64,000 nucleotides of DNA from CADCVT01 sp036389485 (GTDB taxonomy: Bacteria > Actinomycetota > Thermoleophilia > Solirubrobacterales > Solirubrobacteraceae), in contig DASVPR010000023.1 in the NCBI GenBank assembly GCA_036389485.1, positions 124,001-188,000 of the forward strand, read 5' to 3'. Made by a program: the position numbers and the translations under genes. Positions 1 through 8,240 of this stretch are shown here, piece by piece. Under the pieces are notes generated by a model. The model saw only the letters and a program-made list of their open reading frames with translations, did not search any database and was not told the origin of the DNA. The number at the start of each line of letters is the position of its first letter. The stretch's first letter is position 1.

Positions 1-2
1 TC

Positions 3-395
3 TTCCGCGGCGCGATCGACGTCCGCGACGCCAACGCGCTGCTGCAGGAGCACGGCCACGCGGACGTCCGGCTCGTCGACAACGGAGCGATCGACCGCCC
101 CGGCCTGCGCGCCTACCACCTGGTGCCGAAGGGCGTCTCGAAGGGCCGAGCGGTCGCGCGCCACATGCGCGTCCGCGGCTACGGCCCCGAGGACGTCATC
201 GCCGTCGGCGACTCGCGCGAGGACCTCACCGCCGCCGACGCGGTCGGCGCGTTCTGGCTCGTCGCCAACGCCTTCGACCGCGACCCCCTCCTCGCCGGCG
301 ACCTGCCGCGAAACACGAGGGTCGCCGATGAGGGGTACGGCGCCGGCGTGTACGAGGCGGTGGTCACGGAGCTCGCGGAGCGGCGCGGCGGCTAG
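3..395 (+). CDS. HAD-family phosphatase, C-terminal part (cut by window edge)
   Basis: The reading frame is open from the window edge, so only the last 130 residues are seen and the start lies upstream. The visible part carries the late HAD motifs: a lysine in PKGVSKG (motif III) and the acidic motif GDSREDL (motif IV, Mg2+ binding), followed by a phosphatase-like AADAVGAFWLVANA stretch. The spacing resembles sugar-phosphate phosphatases of the Cof/MPGP type, but the substrate cannot be told because the nucleophile and cap regions are missing. It ends at a CTAG shared with the convergent gpsA gene, whose TAG stop uses the same four bases. Confidence 0.75.
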   Translation, partial: FRGAIDVRDANALLQEHGHADVRLVDNGAIDRPGLRAYHLVPKGVSKGRAVARHMRVRGYGPEDVIAVGDSREDLTAADAVGAFWLVANAFDRDPLLAGDLPRNTRVADEGYGAGVYEAVVTELAERRGG

Positions 396-1510
396 GCCGA
401 CGCCGGCCGGCTCCTCCGGAACCACCCGCGGACGCGGTCGGCGACCCTCCTCCAGAACCCCGGGCGCGGCCTTCCCATGCGACGGCGCGCCGGGATCGGG
501 ACCGTGGTGCGGACGAGAGCGATCCAGGCGTCCAACGGCAGGTCGCCGGCGATCAGCCGCGACAACCCCGTGGTGACCGGCGAGTCGACCTCCGCCTCCT
601 CCAAAGCCCGCGCGAGGAGCGGCACGAGGTCCAGCGCCTCGACCGCCTGGCCGATCTCCTCGGGGATCTCGGCGGTCGGGACGCCCTTCCCGAGCAGCTC
701 GCCCGCCCGCCGGTTGCGGCTCTGCGGGGCCAGGGCCGTCGCTACGAGGTCGCCGGTGCCCGCCAGGCCGATGAACGACTCCGGCCGCGCGCCCTGCGCC
801 TCCGCGTACCGCCAGACCTCGCCGAAGATGTGACCCGCGGCGGCGCCCGCGGCGTTCAGCCCGACGGCCTCCGTCGCGCCCGCCGCGAGCGCCGCGGCGT
901 TCTTCGCCGCGCCCGCGAGCTCGACGCCGACCGGGTCGTTCGACTCCTCGCACACGACGCCCGCACGGAGGAAGACGTCGGCGATCGCGGCAGCAAGCTC
1001 GTCGTTCGACGACGCCGCCACCAGACCCGCGCCCTCTCCGACCATCTCGGCCGCGTGGGCCGGCCCGCCGACGACCGCCACGCGTCCCTCGCCGAGCGAC
1101 GCCGAGAGCAACACCGATGGCGCCCGCCCCTCGGGCGGCACCAGCCCCTTCGCCAGCGACACGACCGCCGCCCGCGCCGGCAGGCCACGCCCCACCAACC
1201 CAGAGATGACCTCGTCCAGCCCCCGCGAGGGCACGCCGAGGAACACGAAGTCCGCGCGCGCGAGACCGGCCGACACGTCGTCGATCCGCAGCTCGCGCGG
1301 CAGCTCCACGCCGGGCAGGTACTCCTCATTCGAGCGTTCGTCGATCAGCCGCGCCGCCTGCTCGGCCGTGCGCGCCTGGAGCGACGTCCGCAGCCCGCCG
1401 CGCGCCAGCAGCACCGCGACCGCGGTCCCGAACGAGCCCGCCCCGACGACGACCGCGCGTCGCGCGCCCGGGATCGGCAGGTACAGCGAAGGGCGGTGGC
1501 GCTCGGCCAT
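392..1510 (-). CDS. gpsA: NAD(P)+-dependent glycerol-3-phosphate dehydrogenase
   Basis: It reduces dihydroxyacetone phosphate to sn-glycerol 3-phosphate, the backbone for phospholipids, in the cytoplasm. The Rossmann motif GAGSFGTA lies at residues 23-30, and the catalytic-domain signature ELAGAAKNAAALAAG, with its conserved lysine, is present in the middle. The protein has 372 residues, somewhat longer than the usual 330-340. The extra length is a 16-residue N-terminal lead and a basic, Arg/Trp-rich C-terminal tail of about 40 residues that could contact membrane or nucleic acid; that role is inference. The ATG at 1510 is used because no better start precedes the nucleotide-binding strand. 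Glycerate kinase lies 31 bp upstream on the same strand. Confidence 0.93.
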   Translation of the reverse strand: MAERHRPSLYLPIPGARRAVVVGAGSFGTAVAVLLARGGLRTSLQARTAEQAARLIDERSNEEYLPGVELPRELRIDDVSAGLARADFVFLGVPSRGLDEVISGLVGRGLPARAAVVSLAKGLVPPEGRAPSVLLSASLGEGRVAVVGGPAHAAEMVGEGAGLVAASSNDELAAAIADVFLRAGVVCEESNDPVGVELAGAAKNAAALAAGATEAVGLNAAGAAAGHIFGEVWRYAEAQGARPESFIGLAGTGDLVATALAPQSRNRRAGELLGKGVPTAEIPEEIGQAVEALDLVPLLARALEEAEVDSPVTTGLSRLIAGDLPLDAWIALVRTTVPIPARRRMGRPRPGFWRRVADRVRGWFRRSRPASA

Positions 1511-1541
1511 CGGGGGGAAGTAGTGCCCGCCCGCGGAGCGG

Positions 1542-2510
1542 TTACGCGCGGGCCAGCGCCTCGCCCGCCTCCTCCAGGGCCCGCAGCGTCGGCGCCTCGA
1601 CGACGTGCTGCAGGTCGAGGATCCGCTGGTCGAACAACGACAGCGCGTTCACCCCGCACACCGCGGAGCACGGGACGCCCGCCTGCCGGCAGCGTACCGC
1701 GACCTCCCCGGCGCCCTTGCCCTCGAGCGTCGTCGCGTCCAGCCGCCCCTCGCCGGTCACGACGAATTGGGCCTCCCGCATGCGCGCGTCGAAGTCCAGG
1801 ACGTTGAGCACGAACGGCGCCCCCGGCTCCAGCCGCGCGCCCAGCTCCGCCCACAACCCGCCCGCGAGCCCGCCGGCCGCGCCGGTCAGAGGAACCCCGC
1901 GCGGGTCGCGCGCGAACGAGGACGCGAGCGCGTCGAGTCGGCGCGCGAGGACCGCGACCTGCGAAGGGTCCGCCCCCTTCTGCGGCCCGAACCGCGCGGC
2001 CGCCGCCTCGAACGGCGTCCGCACGTCGCACAGCACGACCAGCCGCGCGCCCCGCAGCCCACCGAAGTCGCGGATCGCCTCGAGCGCGCCCGCGCCCCCG
2101 TCGGTCGTCGCGCTGCCCCCCGCACACACGAGCACCACCGACGCGCCCGCCTCGACCGCCGCGCAGATCAGCTCGCCCGTGCCGTACGTGGAGGCCTCGA
2201 CCGGAGCGGGCGAAGCAAGGCGCGCCAGGCCCGAAGCCTCCGCCACCTCGACCACCGCGGTCCCGCCGTCCTCGATCAGCGCGAAGCCCGCCGCGACCGG
2301 CCGCCCGAGCGGATCGGAGACGGTGAGACCGTGCGTCGATCCGCCGAGGGCGGTGACGAGGATCGCCAGCGTCCCGTCCCCGCCGTCGGCGATCGGGCAG
2401 ACGTCCGGCGGCTCCGAACCCGCCCGCTCCAGGCCCCGCGAAATCGCCCCCGCGACCTCCGCCGCGGAGAGCGTTCCCTTGAACTTGTCGGGCGCCACCA
2501 GAACGCGCAC
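1542..2510 (-). CDS. Glycerate kinase (GarK/GlxK family)
   Basis: It phosphorylates D-glycerate with ATP, feeding glycerate into lower glycolysis. The N-terminus VRVLVAPDKFKGTLSA and the PIADGGDGTLA motif are diagnostic of the bacterial glycerate kinase family. I place the start at the GTG at 2510, directly before the first beta strand RVLVAPDK. This gives 322 residues rather than the 350 of the longest open frame, whose 28 extra residues have no family character and would reach into the divergent promoter region. The stop is TAA. The divergent DUF4389 gene starts 30 bp away, so both promoters overlap in 2511-2539. The gpsA gene follows in the same direction. Confidence 0.88.
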   Translation of the reverse strand: MRVLVAPDKFKGTLSAAEVAGAISRGLERAGSEPPDVCPIADGGDGTLAILVTALGGSTHGLTVSDPLGRPVAAGFALIEDGGTAVVEVAEASGLARLASPAPVEASTYGTGELICAAVEAGASVVLVCAGGSATTDGGAGALEAIRDFGGLRGARLVVLCDVRTPFEAAAARFGPQKGADPSQVAVLARRLDALASSFARDPRGVPLTGAAGGLAGGLWAELGARLEPGAPFVLNVLDFDARMREAQFVVTGEGRLDATTLEGKGAGEVAVRCRQAGVPCSAVCGVNALSLFDQRILDLQHVVEAPTLRALEEAGEALARA

Positions 2511-2539
2511 GCCGGTGATGGTGGTACAAGAGGCCCGCT

Positions 2540-3841
2540 GTGGACCACCTGAGCATCGCCCCAGAGAAGCCCGCCCAGCTCTTCGAGCGCGCACCGCTCA
2601 GGCCCGGCGACCAGGTCCGCACCCTCAACTACGACGACCTGCACCGCTGGCGGGTGTCGGTCGGCTTCCGCTTCTTCATGGCGATCCCGCACCTGATCTG
2701 GCTGTCGATCTGGGGCGGAGGGATGTTCCTCATCTCGCCGATCCTGTGGATCGTCACCCTGGTCAAGGGCGAGCCGCCGGAGGGCCTGCGCGACGTGTAC
2801 GCGATGTTCATCCGCTACTCGATCCACGTCTACGCCTTCCTCTACCTCGCCGCGAACCCCTTCCCGGGCTTCCTCGGCCGGCCGCGGACGTACCCGATCG
2901 AGGTGGACATCCCGCCCGGCGGGAAGCAGAACCGCTGGGGCGTCGGCGTCCGGTTGTTCCTCGCGCTCCCCGCGTTCTTCCTGATGACCTCGATCGTCGG
3001 ATTCGGGGGCGGCGGTGGGGGCGGGAACAGCAGCGGCTCGGGCGGCGACCCCGTGACGACCACGCTCAGCATCTCCGGCGGCGCGGTCGCGACGGTGGCG
3101 TTCTTCGGATGGTTCGCGTGCCTGGCGCGCGGGCGGATGCCGCAGGGCTTCCGCGACCTGGCCGTCTGGGGCCTGGGCTACTCGGCGCAGACGTACGCGT
3201 ACTTCTTCCTCCTCACGTCGCGCTACCCGAACAGCGATCCCGCGCTGGCCCCCGTCGCGCCGCTGCCGCCGCACCCGATCCGCATGCGCATGACCGACGA
3301 GCTGCGCCGCAACCGCTGGACGGTCGGGTTCCGGATCATCCTCCTGATGCCGCACTACATCTGGTTCTTCCTCTGGTCCGTCGTGGCGCTGCTCGCGTCG
3401 ATCGTGACCTGGCTCGTGACCCTGATCCTCGGCCGCACGCCGCGCCCCCTCCACAACTTCCTCTCGGCCTACGTGCGCTACGCCTCGCACCTCTTCGCGT
3501 TCGCGAACCTGGGCGGCGGGCCGTTCCCGGGCTTCGTGGGCGCGCCCGGCACCTATCCGGTGGACATGGAGATCGACGAGCCCGAGAGGCAGAACCGCTG
3601 GAGCGTCCTCTTCCGCGGCATCCTCGCGCTGCCTGCGCTGTTCGTGTACAGCGCGCTCAGCGGCGTCGCCGGCTTCGCGTCGATCGGCGCCTGGTTCTAC
3701 TCGCTCGTCAAGGGCCGGGCGCCCGAGGGGCTGCGCAACCTCATCGACTACGTCGCACGGTACGGCGCGCAGGTGTTCTCCTACCTGCTGTTCGTGACGC
3801 CGCGGTACCCCTACAGCGGGCCGGCGGACTACGTGAAGTGA
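2540..3841 (+). CDS. DUF4389 membrane protein with four tandem half-units
   Basis: This 433-residue integral membrane protein has no known biochemical function. Internal duplication is obvious. Four units each begin with a pattern like NRWxVxFRxxLxxPH/A and continue through one or two hydrophobic helices. Each ends with GRxPxGLRxxxxYxxRYxxxxxAYLxxxxxRYP. The units start near residues 36, 130, 250 and 350. Units 1/3 (ending FPGFxGxPxTYPxxxxI) and 2/4 (ending in RYP plus polar residues) are more alike, so a two-unit gene probably duplicated once more. A Gly-rich loop lies in unit 2. The start is GTG at 2540. The final GTGA couples it to the M48 protease downstream, suggesting a shared role in membrane protein handling (inference). 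Confidence 0.85.
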   Translation: MDHLSIAPEKPAQLFERAPLRPGDQVRTLNYDDLHRWRVSVGFRFFMAIPHLIWLSIWGGGMFLISPILWIVTLVKGEPPEGLRDVYAMFIRYSIHVYAFLYLAANPFPGFLGRPRTYPIEVDIPPGGKQNRWGVGVRLFLALPAFFLMTSIVGFGGGGGGGNSSGSGGDPVTTTLSISGGAVATVAFFGWFACLARGRMPQGFRDLAVWGLGYSAQTYAYFFLLTSRYPNSDPALAPVAPLPPHPIRMRMTDELRRNRWTVGFRIILLMPHYIWFFLWSVVALLASIVTWLVTLILGRTPRPLHNFLSAYVRYASHLFAFANLGGGPFPGFVGAPGTYPVDMEIDEPERQNRWSVLFRGILALPALFVYSALSGVAGFASIGAWFYSLVKGRAPEGLRNLIDYVARYGAQVFSYLLFVTPRYPYSGPADYVK

Positions 3842-5034
3842 GGCTCGCGGCGTACAGCGCCGCGGCCGTCGCTGTCGCGGTCGCGTGCGTCTGGGGAGGG
3901 ACCGCGCTGTGGGACACCGTGGTGCCGGGCGACCTGCACCTGAACACCCGCGCGGCGATGGACGCGTTCGACCCGGCGACCGTCGACGAGGCCGCCGAGT
4001 TCGAACGGGTGATGCGGTGGCTGTTCATCGCGTCGCAGGTCGTGCTCGTCGCGGTGCTCGCGGTGTACGTGAAGGTCGGGCCGCGGTTCCAGCGCGAGTC
4101 GGCGGCGGGCCCGATCGGCACCGGCTTTTTGCTGGGGATGATGGGGATCGCGCTCGTCTGGCTCATCCAGCTGCCGTTCGGGCTCATCGAGATCTGGTGG
4201 GCGCGCAAGAAGGACGCGACCGACGTCGGCTACATCGACTACGTGCTCGGCGACTTCTTCGGGCTCGCCGGGGAGGCGCTCTTCCTCTGCCTGCTGCTGC
4301 TGATCGTGATGGCGCTCGCGCGGCTGCTGCGCGGCGCGTGGTGGGTGCCTGGCGTGGCGGTGCTCGCGGGGCTGTTCACGCTGCTCGCCTGGGGCAGCCC
4401 GTACCTCGTTCCCGGCCTGGAGAAGCCATCGCCGCAGCTGCAGGCCGACGCGCGTCCGCTCGCGAAGAAGCAGGGCGTCGCGGACGTCCCCGTCCGCATC
4501 GAGGACGTCCACGAGTGGACCGAGCAGCCCAACGCGTACGCGTTCGGGATGGGGAAGACGCGGCGGATCGTGCTGTGGAACACGCTGTCGGACGAGTTCC
4601 CGCGCCGCGAGGTGCGGTCCGTCGTCTCGCACGAGTTCGGCCACCTGCAGCACGACCACATCGCCAAGCAGATCGGGTGGTTCGCGCTGTTCGCGCTGCC
4701 CGCCGCGTTCATCGTGACCGTGCTGACGCGCCGCCGCGGCGGGCTGGGCGACCCGCGCGCGATCCCGCTCGCGCTGTTCGTCCTCGTCGTGCTGAACCTG
4801 CTCGCCTCGCCGCTGACCTCGGGCGCGTCGCGCCGCTACGAGGCCGAGGCGGACTGGTCGGCGCTCGAGGCGACCCGCGACCCGAGGGCGATGGTCGCGC
4901 TGCACCGCCGCTTCACGGCCGAGGCGCTGTCGGACCCGGACCCGCCGGGCTGGTACCACTGGATGTTCGACAGCCACCCGTCCGGCGCCGAGCGGGTCGC
5001 GATGGCCAAGGCGTGGCGGGCGCGGCATCGATGA
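3838..5034 (+). CDS. M48-family membrane zinc metalloprotease (Ste24/CAAX-protease-like)
   Basis: It is a membrane-embedded zinc protease. The HExxH motif is VVSHEFGHLQHDH, and the third zinc ligand is in RRYEAEADWSALEATRDP, both typical of M48. N-terminal hydrophobic segments at residues 5-20, 60-78, 95-112 and 145-185 match the CAAX-protease N-terminal half, and further helices flank the catalytic site. The 398-residue length fits the family. The GTG start at 3838 overlaps the stop of the DUF4389 gene by four bases (GTGA), so translation is coupled. The longer frame running upstream is antisense shadow of glycerate kinase and DUF4389 sequence. The substrate is unknown; quality control of membrane proteins is the usual family role. 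Confidence 0.9.
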   Translation: MRLAAYSAAAVAVAVACVWGGTALWDTVVPGDLHLNTRAAMDAFDPATVDEAAEFERVMRWLFIASQVVLVAVLAVYVKVGPRFQRESAAGPIGTGFLLGMMGIALVWLIQLPFGLIEIWWARKKDATDVGYIDYVLGDFFGLAGEALFLCLLLLIVMALARLLRGAWWVPGVAVLAGLFTLLAWGSPYLVPGLEKPSPQLQADARPLAKKQGVADVPVRIEDVHEWTEQPNAYAFGMGKTRRIVLWNTLSDEFPRREVRSVVSHEFGHLQHDHIAKQIGWFALFALPAAFIVTVLTRRRGGLGDPRAIPLALFVLVVLNLLASPLTSGASRRYEAEADWSALEATRDPRAMVALHRRFTAEALSDPDPPGWYHWMFDSHPSGAERVAMAKAWRARHR

Positions 5035-5043
5035 GGGGAAGAG

Positions 5044-5078
5044 GGGCGGCCCGCAACGCGGGTCACAGCGAGCCGCCC
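5044..5078 (+). terminator. Possible terminator hairpin after the M48 gene
   Basis: Seven-base arms GGGCGGC (5044-5050) and GCCGCCC (5072-5078) enclose a smaller CCCGC/GCGGG stem. It begins 10 nt after the M48 stop. There is no T-tract, so termination is only inferred from position between convergent genes. The rest of 5079-5230 shows nothing I recognise. Confidence 0.3.
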
Positions 5079-5230
5079 GGGTGCTACGTGGAAGAACTCG
5101 TGCGGCGGTGGACCTGTGACCCGGTCTCCGCCTGCGCCTGATGCGTGGTCGCATCGCTCATGGCGCTCACTCTGCCGACGCCCGTCAACCGTGACATCGG
5201 GGAAACCCCCCAACCTTGCGGCGGGGACCC

Positions 5231-6490
5231 CTACTCTCGCGGGCAGCACCAGCCCTGGATCTCGACGTCCCGCGCCCCGAACCGGCGGCGGACGCCGGTC
5301 AGCTGCCGCGGGCGCGTCCCGTCGAGGGAGAGGAACAGCCAGCTGTCGTTCTCGGGCCAGTCGACCAGCAGGCGGCGGCCGTCGGGCGAGAACCCGCCTA
5401 GTCGCAGCGCGCCCGCGGCGAACAGGCGACGGAACCGGATCGACCGCCCGCTCCGGCGCCCCAGCAGGACCTCGGCGCGCCCGCCGGCGTCGCGCACGAC
5501 GGCGAAGCGCCGGCCGTCGGGGTGCCACGTCGCGCCCGTCAGATCCGTCTCCGGCGCCGTCGCGACGGGGCGGCCGGTGCCCGCGTCGAGCAGGAGGCGC
5601 CCGTCGACGAGCAGCGACCGCCCGTCGGGAGAGAAGGCAAGCTGCGCCGCGGGTGGCTCGCCCGCGGCGGCCCGCTCGCCGGCGCCGCTTCGGTCGCCCG
5701 CGACGCCCCGCTCGCCGGCGGCGCCCCGCTCCGCCGCGACCCGTCGCTCCCACACGACCCTGCGCGCGTCCACGTCCGCGAGGAAGACCCTCTCGGTGTC
5801 GGCGAACGCGAGGACGTGCCCGGGGCCGGGCCGCCACGCCGGCGCGCCGAACGGCGGGGCGGCGCCGGTCGCGGCGGAGGCGACGCGGCGGTCGCCGGTG
5901 CCGTCGCCGGCGACGAGGCGCTGCTCGTCGCCCGTGGTGTACGCGATGCGGAAGCCGTCGGGCGACCACCGCACGCCGGCGACCGGTCCGGGCGCCGTCA
6001 GCGCCCAGCGCCGCTCGCCGCGCGGATCGACGGCGATCAGCTCGCCGCCGCGGGCGAGCGCGACGAAGAGGCCGTGCGGCGACCACGTCGCCTCCGTCAC
6101 GCCCGCGCCGAGCTTCTCGTGGCCGCCGTCCCCGGCGACCCAGAGAGCGGGCGCGCCGCCGTCCGCCGGCGCGGCGAGGACGAGCAGGCGCCCGCCGCCC
6201 GGCAGGTCGTCGAGCCCGCTCACCGGCGCCCGCGGATCCGGGTCCACGACCGACTTGACCGCGTCACCCAGCCAGTCCGCGACCGCGCTTCCCGGGGGCG
6301 TCAGCGCGATCACGAGCAACATCGCCGTCGCCAGCACCGCGAACGCCGGCCGCCGGACGAGAGGCGTGTGCTCCACCGGCGCCGGCCGCTGCTCGAACGC
6401 CGCCTCGGCGAGGCGCCACGCCCGCCGCTGCGCTTCGGCCTCGCCGGGCGCCGGAGCGTCGCGGAGGGGATCCTTCGCGCCGCGCCTCAC
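5231..6490 (-). CDS. Membrane-anchored TolB/WD40-like propeller protein, probable partner of the ECF sigma factor
   Basis: One transmembrane segment (residues 48-67, AFAVLATAMLLVIAL) follows a short cytoplasmic N-terminus. The exported part is a beta-propeller with repeated WSPDG, FSPDG and WHPDG signatures. An Ala/Gly/Glu/Arg-rich insert with AGER repeats (near 5640-5750) interrupts the propeller. I choose the GTG at 6490 because a GGAGG at 6497-6501 sits 6 nt upstream and the product then begins MRRGAKDPLRDAPAPGEA. The open frame extends to 6619, overlapping the sigma gene, and that extension consists of degenerate copies of the same start segment. Lying directly after an ECF sigma gene with a single membrane span, it may act as an anti-sigma or sensor, although no zinc HxxxCxxC anti-sigma motif is visible. 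The C-terminus ends WCCPRE. Confidence 0.78.
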   Translation of the reverse strand: MRRGAKDPLRDAPAPGEAEAQRRAWRLAEAAFEQRPAPVEHTPLVRRPAFAVLATAMLLVIALTPPGSAVADWLGDAVKSVVDPDPRAPVSGLDDLPGGGRLLVLAAPADGGAPALWVAGDGGHEKLGAGVTEATWSPHGLFVALARGGELIAVDPRGERRWALTAPGPVAGVRWSPDGFRIAYTTGDEQRLVAGDGTGDRRVASAATGAAPPFGAPAWRPGPGHVLAFADTERVFLADVDARRVVWERRVAAERGAAGERGVAGDRSGAGERAAAGEPPAAQLAFSPDGRSLLVDGRLLLDAGTGRPVATAPETDLTGATWHPDGRRFAVVRDAGGRAEVLLGRRSGRSIRFRRLFAAGALRLGGFSPDGRRLLVDWPENDSWLFLSLDGTRPRQLTGVRRRFGARDVEIQGWCCPRE

Positions 6491-6583
6491 CGCGCGCCTC
6501 CGGCGCCGGCCTTCGCTGAGCGGATGCTCCGCGGGGCCCTCCGCGCGACTTCGGCGCCGACCGTCACGGAGCGGATGCGCCGC
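6447..6583 (-). repeat. Three imperfect direct copies of about 31 bp at the sigma/propeller junction
   Basis: Copies at 6553-6583, 6502-6532 and 6447-6478 share the core GGCGCC..GG.GCGGATGC (plus strand). The first two match at about 26 of 31 positions, and the third carries a small indel. In the propeller gene's frame they read HPLRDG, HPLSEG and DPLRDA. The copies are 51-55 bp apart and straddle the chosen start codon. Confidence 0.6.
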
Positions 6584-6587
6584 GGCG

Positions 6588-7172
6588 TCATCCTCGCGCT
6601 CCCTTCGCCCACGGCTCAAGGGCGTCCAGGCCTCGGCGCAGGCGGGAGTTCACGGTCCCTCTCGGCACGTCGAGGACGCCCGCGATCTCGCCGGGCGTCA
6701 GCTCGAGGACGTGGCGGAGGACGACTGCCGTCCGCTGGTCGTCGGGCAGGGCGGCGAGGGCGTCAGAGAGGTCGCCGGCGGGTGGCGCGGCCTCGTCGGC
6801 GGGCAGCGACGCGAGGGGCGCGTCGCCGACCTCGCGGCGGAGGTTGCGCGTGCGGAGGGCGTCGATCGCGCGGCGGGCGACGATCGTCCGCAGCCACGGG
6901 GCGAGCGGCCGGCGGCGGTCGAAGCGGTCGAGGGCCGCGACCGCCGAAAGGAACGCCTCCTGCGCGATGTCCTCGGCGGCCTGCTCGTCGCGGATCACGA
7001 ACCACGCGGCGCGGTACGCCGCCGGCCAGTGCGCGCGGAAGAGCGCCTCCAGAGCGGCCGCGTCCCCGCGCTGCGCCGCCCTCACCAGCGCGCGCTCGCG
7101 GCGCGGCGTCACCGGCCGCCGCGTCCGCGGCCGCAACCCGTCCAGCGCGATCTCGCCGGCCATCGCCTGCAC
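6588..7172 (-). CDS. ECF-type RNA polymerase sigma factor
   Basis: This is a 194-residue sigma-70 family extracytoplasmic-function factor. Region 2 runs from LEALFRAHWPAAYRAA through DEQAAEDIAQEAFLSAV to PLAPWLRTIVARRAIDALR. Region 4 is ALAALPDDQRTAVVLRHVLELTPGEIAGVLDVPRGTVNSRLRRG, split here only by description, with its helix-turn-helix at GEIAGVLDVPRGTVNSR. A GTG start at 7172 lies 3 nt after a GAGGAG; an in-frame ATG at 7163 is an alternative. Its stop (TGA, 6588) is followed at once by the membrane-anchored propeller gene, the usual sigma/anti-sigma arrangement, so response to an envelope signal is likely. Confidence 0.9.
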   Translation of the reverse strand: MQAMAGEIALDGLRPRTRRPVTPRRERALVRAAQRGDAAALEALFRAHWPAAYRAAWFVIRDEQAAEDIAQEAFLSAVAALDRFDRRRPLAPWLRTIVARRAIDALRTRNLRREVGDAPLASLPADEAAPPAGDLSDALAALPDDQRTAVVLRHVLELTPGEIAGVLDVPRGTVNSRLRRGLDALEPWAKGARG

Positions 7173-7209
7173 ACTCTCCTCTACGAACGCGGCGGCGGCA
7201 AAGGTCCGG

Positions 7210-7238
7210 GCGAACCGTCGGCTGCGCCTCCGGTTCGC
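7210..7238. repeat. Inverted repeat between ligC and the sigma gene
   Basis: Perfect 8-bp arms GCGAACCG (7210-7217) and CGGTTCGC (7231-7238) surround a 13-base loop. It lies 50 bp past the ligC stop and 40 bp before the sigma start. It could be a ligC terminator without a T-tract or an operator for the sigma gene. Confidence 0.4.
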
Positions 7239-7286
7239 TGGAGGAAGGGCTTCGCGGCTTCCTCCGCACGCGGCAGAGGTGATGTG

Positions 7287-8228
7287 TCAGCTCTTGAGCT
7301 GGTCGATCGAGCACTCGCGCGGGGACTTGTCCTCCCGCCAGCGCTGGATCTTCGCTCCGTGGCGGATGCGGCCGTCGCTCACATGGTCGAAGGTCACCTC
7401 GACGACGAGCTCCGGTCGCAGCGCGCGCCACTCCAGCTCGCGGTCGTTCGCCCAGCGCGACGGGTCGCCCATACCGGTCTCGCCGGTCTCGTAGGGCTGG
7501 AGCGTCGCGACCAGCTCGCGCTTCTGCTTCGCGGTGAACCCGCTCGTGTGCCCGACCACGCGCAGCTGGTCCCCGTCGTAGAGCGCGAGGATGAGCGAGC
7601 CGACCGTCCCCTCCTCCTTGCCGGGCCGCCAGCCGTGCACGACGGCATCGATCGTCCGCACCCGCTTGACCTTCACCATCCCGACCCGCTCGCCCGGCCG
7701 GTACGGCTGGTCCAGCTCCTTGGCGATCACGCCCTCGGCGCCGCGCAGCCACGGGTCGGCGCCGGCGACGTCGTGCGTCCACGGGGTGAGGTCCATCGGC
7801 GCCTCGACGATCGTCTCGAGCGCGGCACGGCGCTCAGCGAACGGCAGCTCCAGCAGGACGTCGTCCTCGCGCGCGAGCAGGTCGAACGCGATGAACCGCG
7901 CCGGGGTCTCCTCCGCGAGCCGCTCGATCCGCGACTTCGCCGGATGGATCCGCTGGCCGAGCACGTCGAACAGCTGCGTCCCGTCCTCGGCGAACACCAC
8001 GATCTCGCCGTCCACGACGAACCGCCCGGGCGGGAACCTCAGCTCGGGGAAGTACCGCCGCAGCGCCTTGCCGTTGCGCGACTGGAGGAACACCTCGCCG
8101 CCGTCGATGAACGCGACGCAGCGAAAGCCGTCCCACTTCGGCTCGTACGCCCAGTTCTCGCCCTCGGGCAGCCGCGCGCGCGAGCGGGCGAGCTGCGGGG
8201 GGATCGGCGGGTTGAGGGGCAGCGCCAT
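7287..8228 (-). CDS. ligC: ATP-dependent DNA ligase (LigC type)
   Basis: The protein seals nicks in DNA using ATP. The adenylation motif is EPKWDGFR with the nucleophilic lysine at residue 31. Motif III (VDGEIVVF), FIAFDLLAR, motif IV (EGVIAKEL) and motif V (MVKVKRVR) follow in order, then a C-terminal OB-fold ending in QRWREDKSP. At 313 residues it has only the catalytic core, with no polymerase or nuclease domain, so it is LigC-like rather than LigD. It probably serves backup repair of gaps. Its TAGGGT -10 box overlaps the stop codon of the SMP-30 gene just upstream, with the ATG 6 nt beyond. Confidence 0.92.
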   Translation of the reverse strand: MALPLNPPIPPQLARSRARLPEGENWAYEPKWDGFRCVAFIDGGEVFLQSRNGKALRRYFPELRFPPGRFVVDGEIVVFAEDGTQLFDVLGQRIHPAKSRIERLAEETPARFIAFDLLAREDDVLLELPFAERRAALETIVEAPMDLTPWTHDVAGADPWLRGAEGVIAKELDQPYRPGERVGMVKVKRVRTIDAVVHGWRPGKEEGTVGSLILALYDGDQLRVVGHTSGFTAKQKRELVATLQPYETGETGMGDPSRWANDRELEWRALRPELVVEVTFDHVSDGRIRHGAKIQRWREDKSPRECSIDQLKS

Positions 8229-8234
8229 GCGAAG

Positions 8235-8240
8235 ACCCTA
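8235..8240 (-). promoter_or_regulatory. -10 box (TAGGGT) of ligC
   Basis: TAGGGT lies 6 nt before the ligC ATG, so the transcript would start at or next to the start codon. Its TAG is also the stop codon of the upstream SMP-30 gene. Confidence 0.55.
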
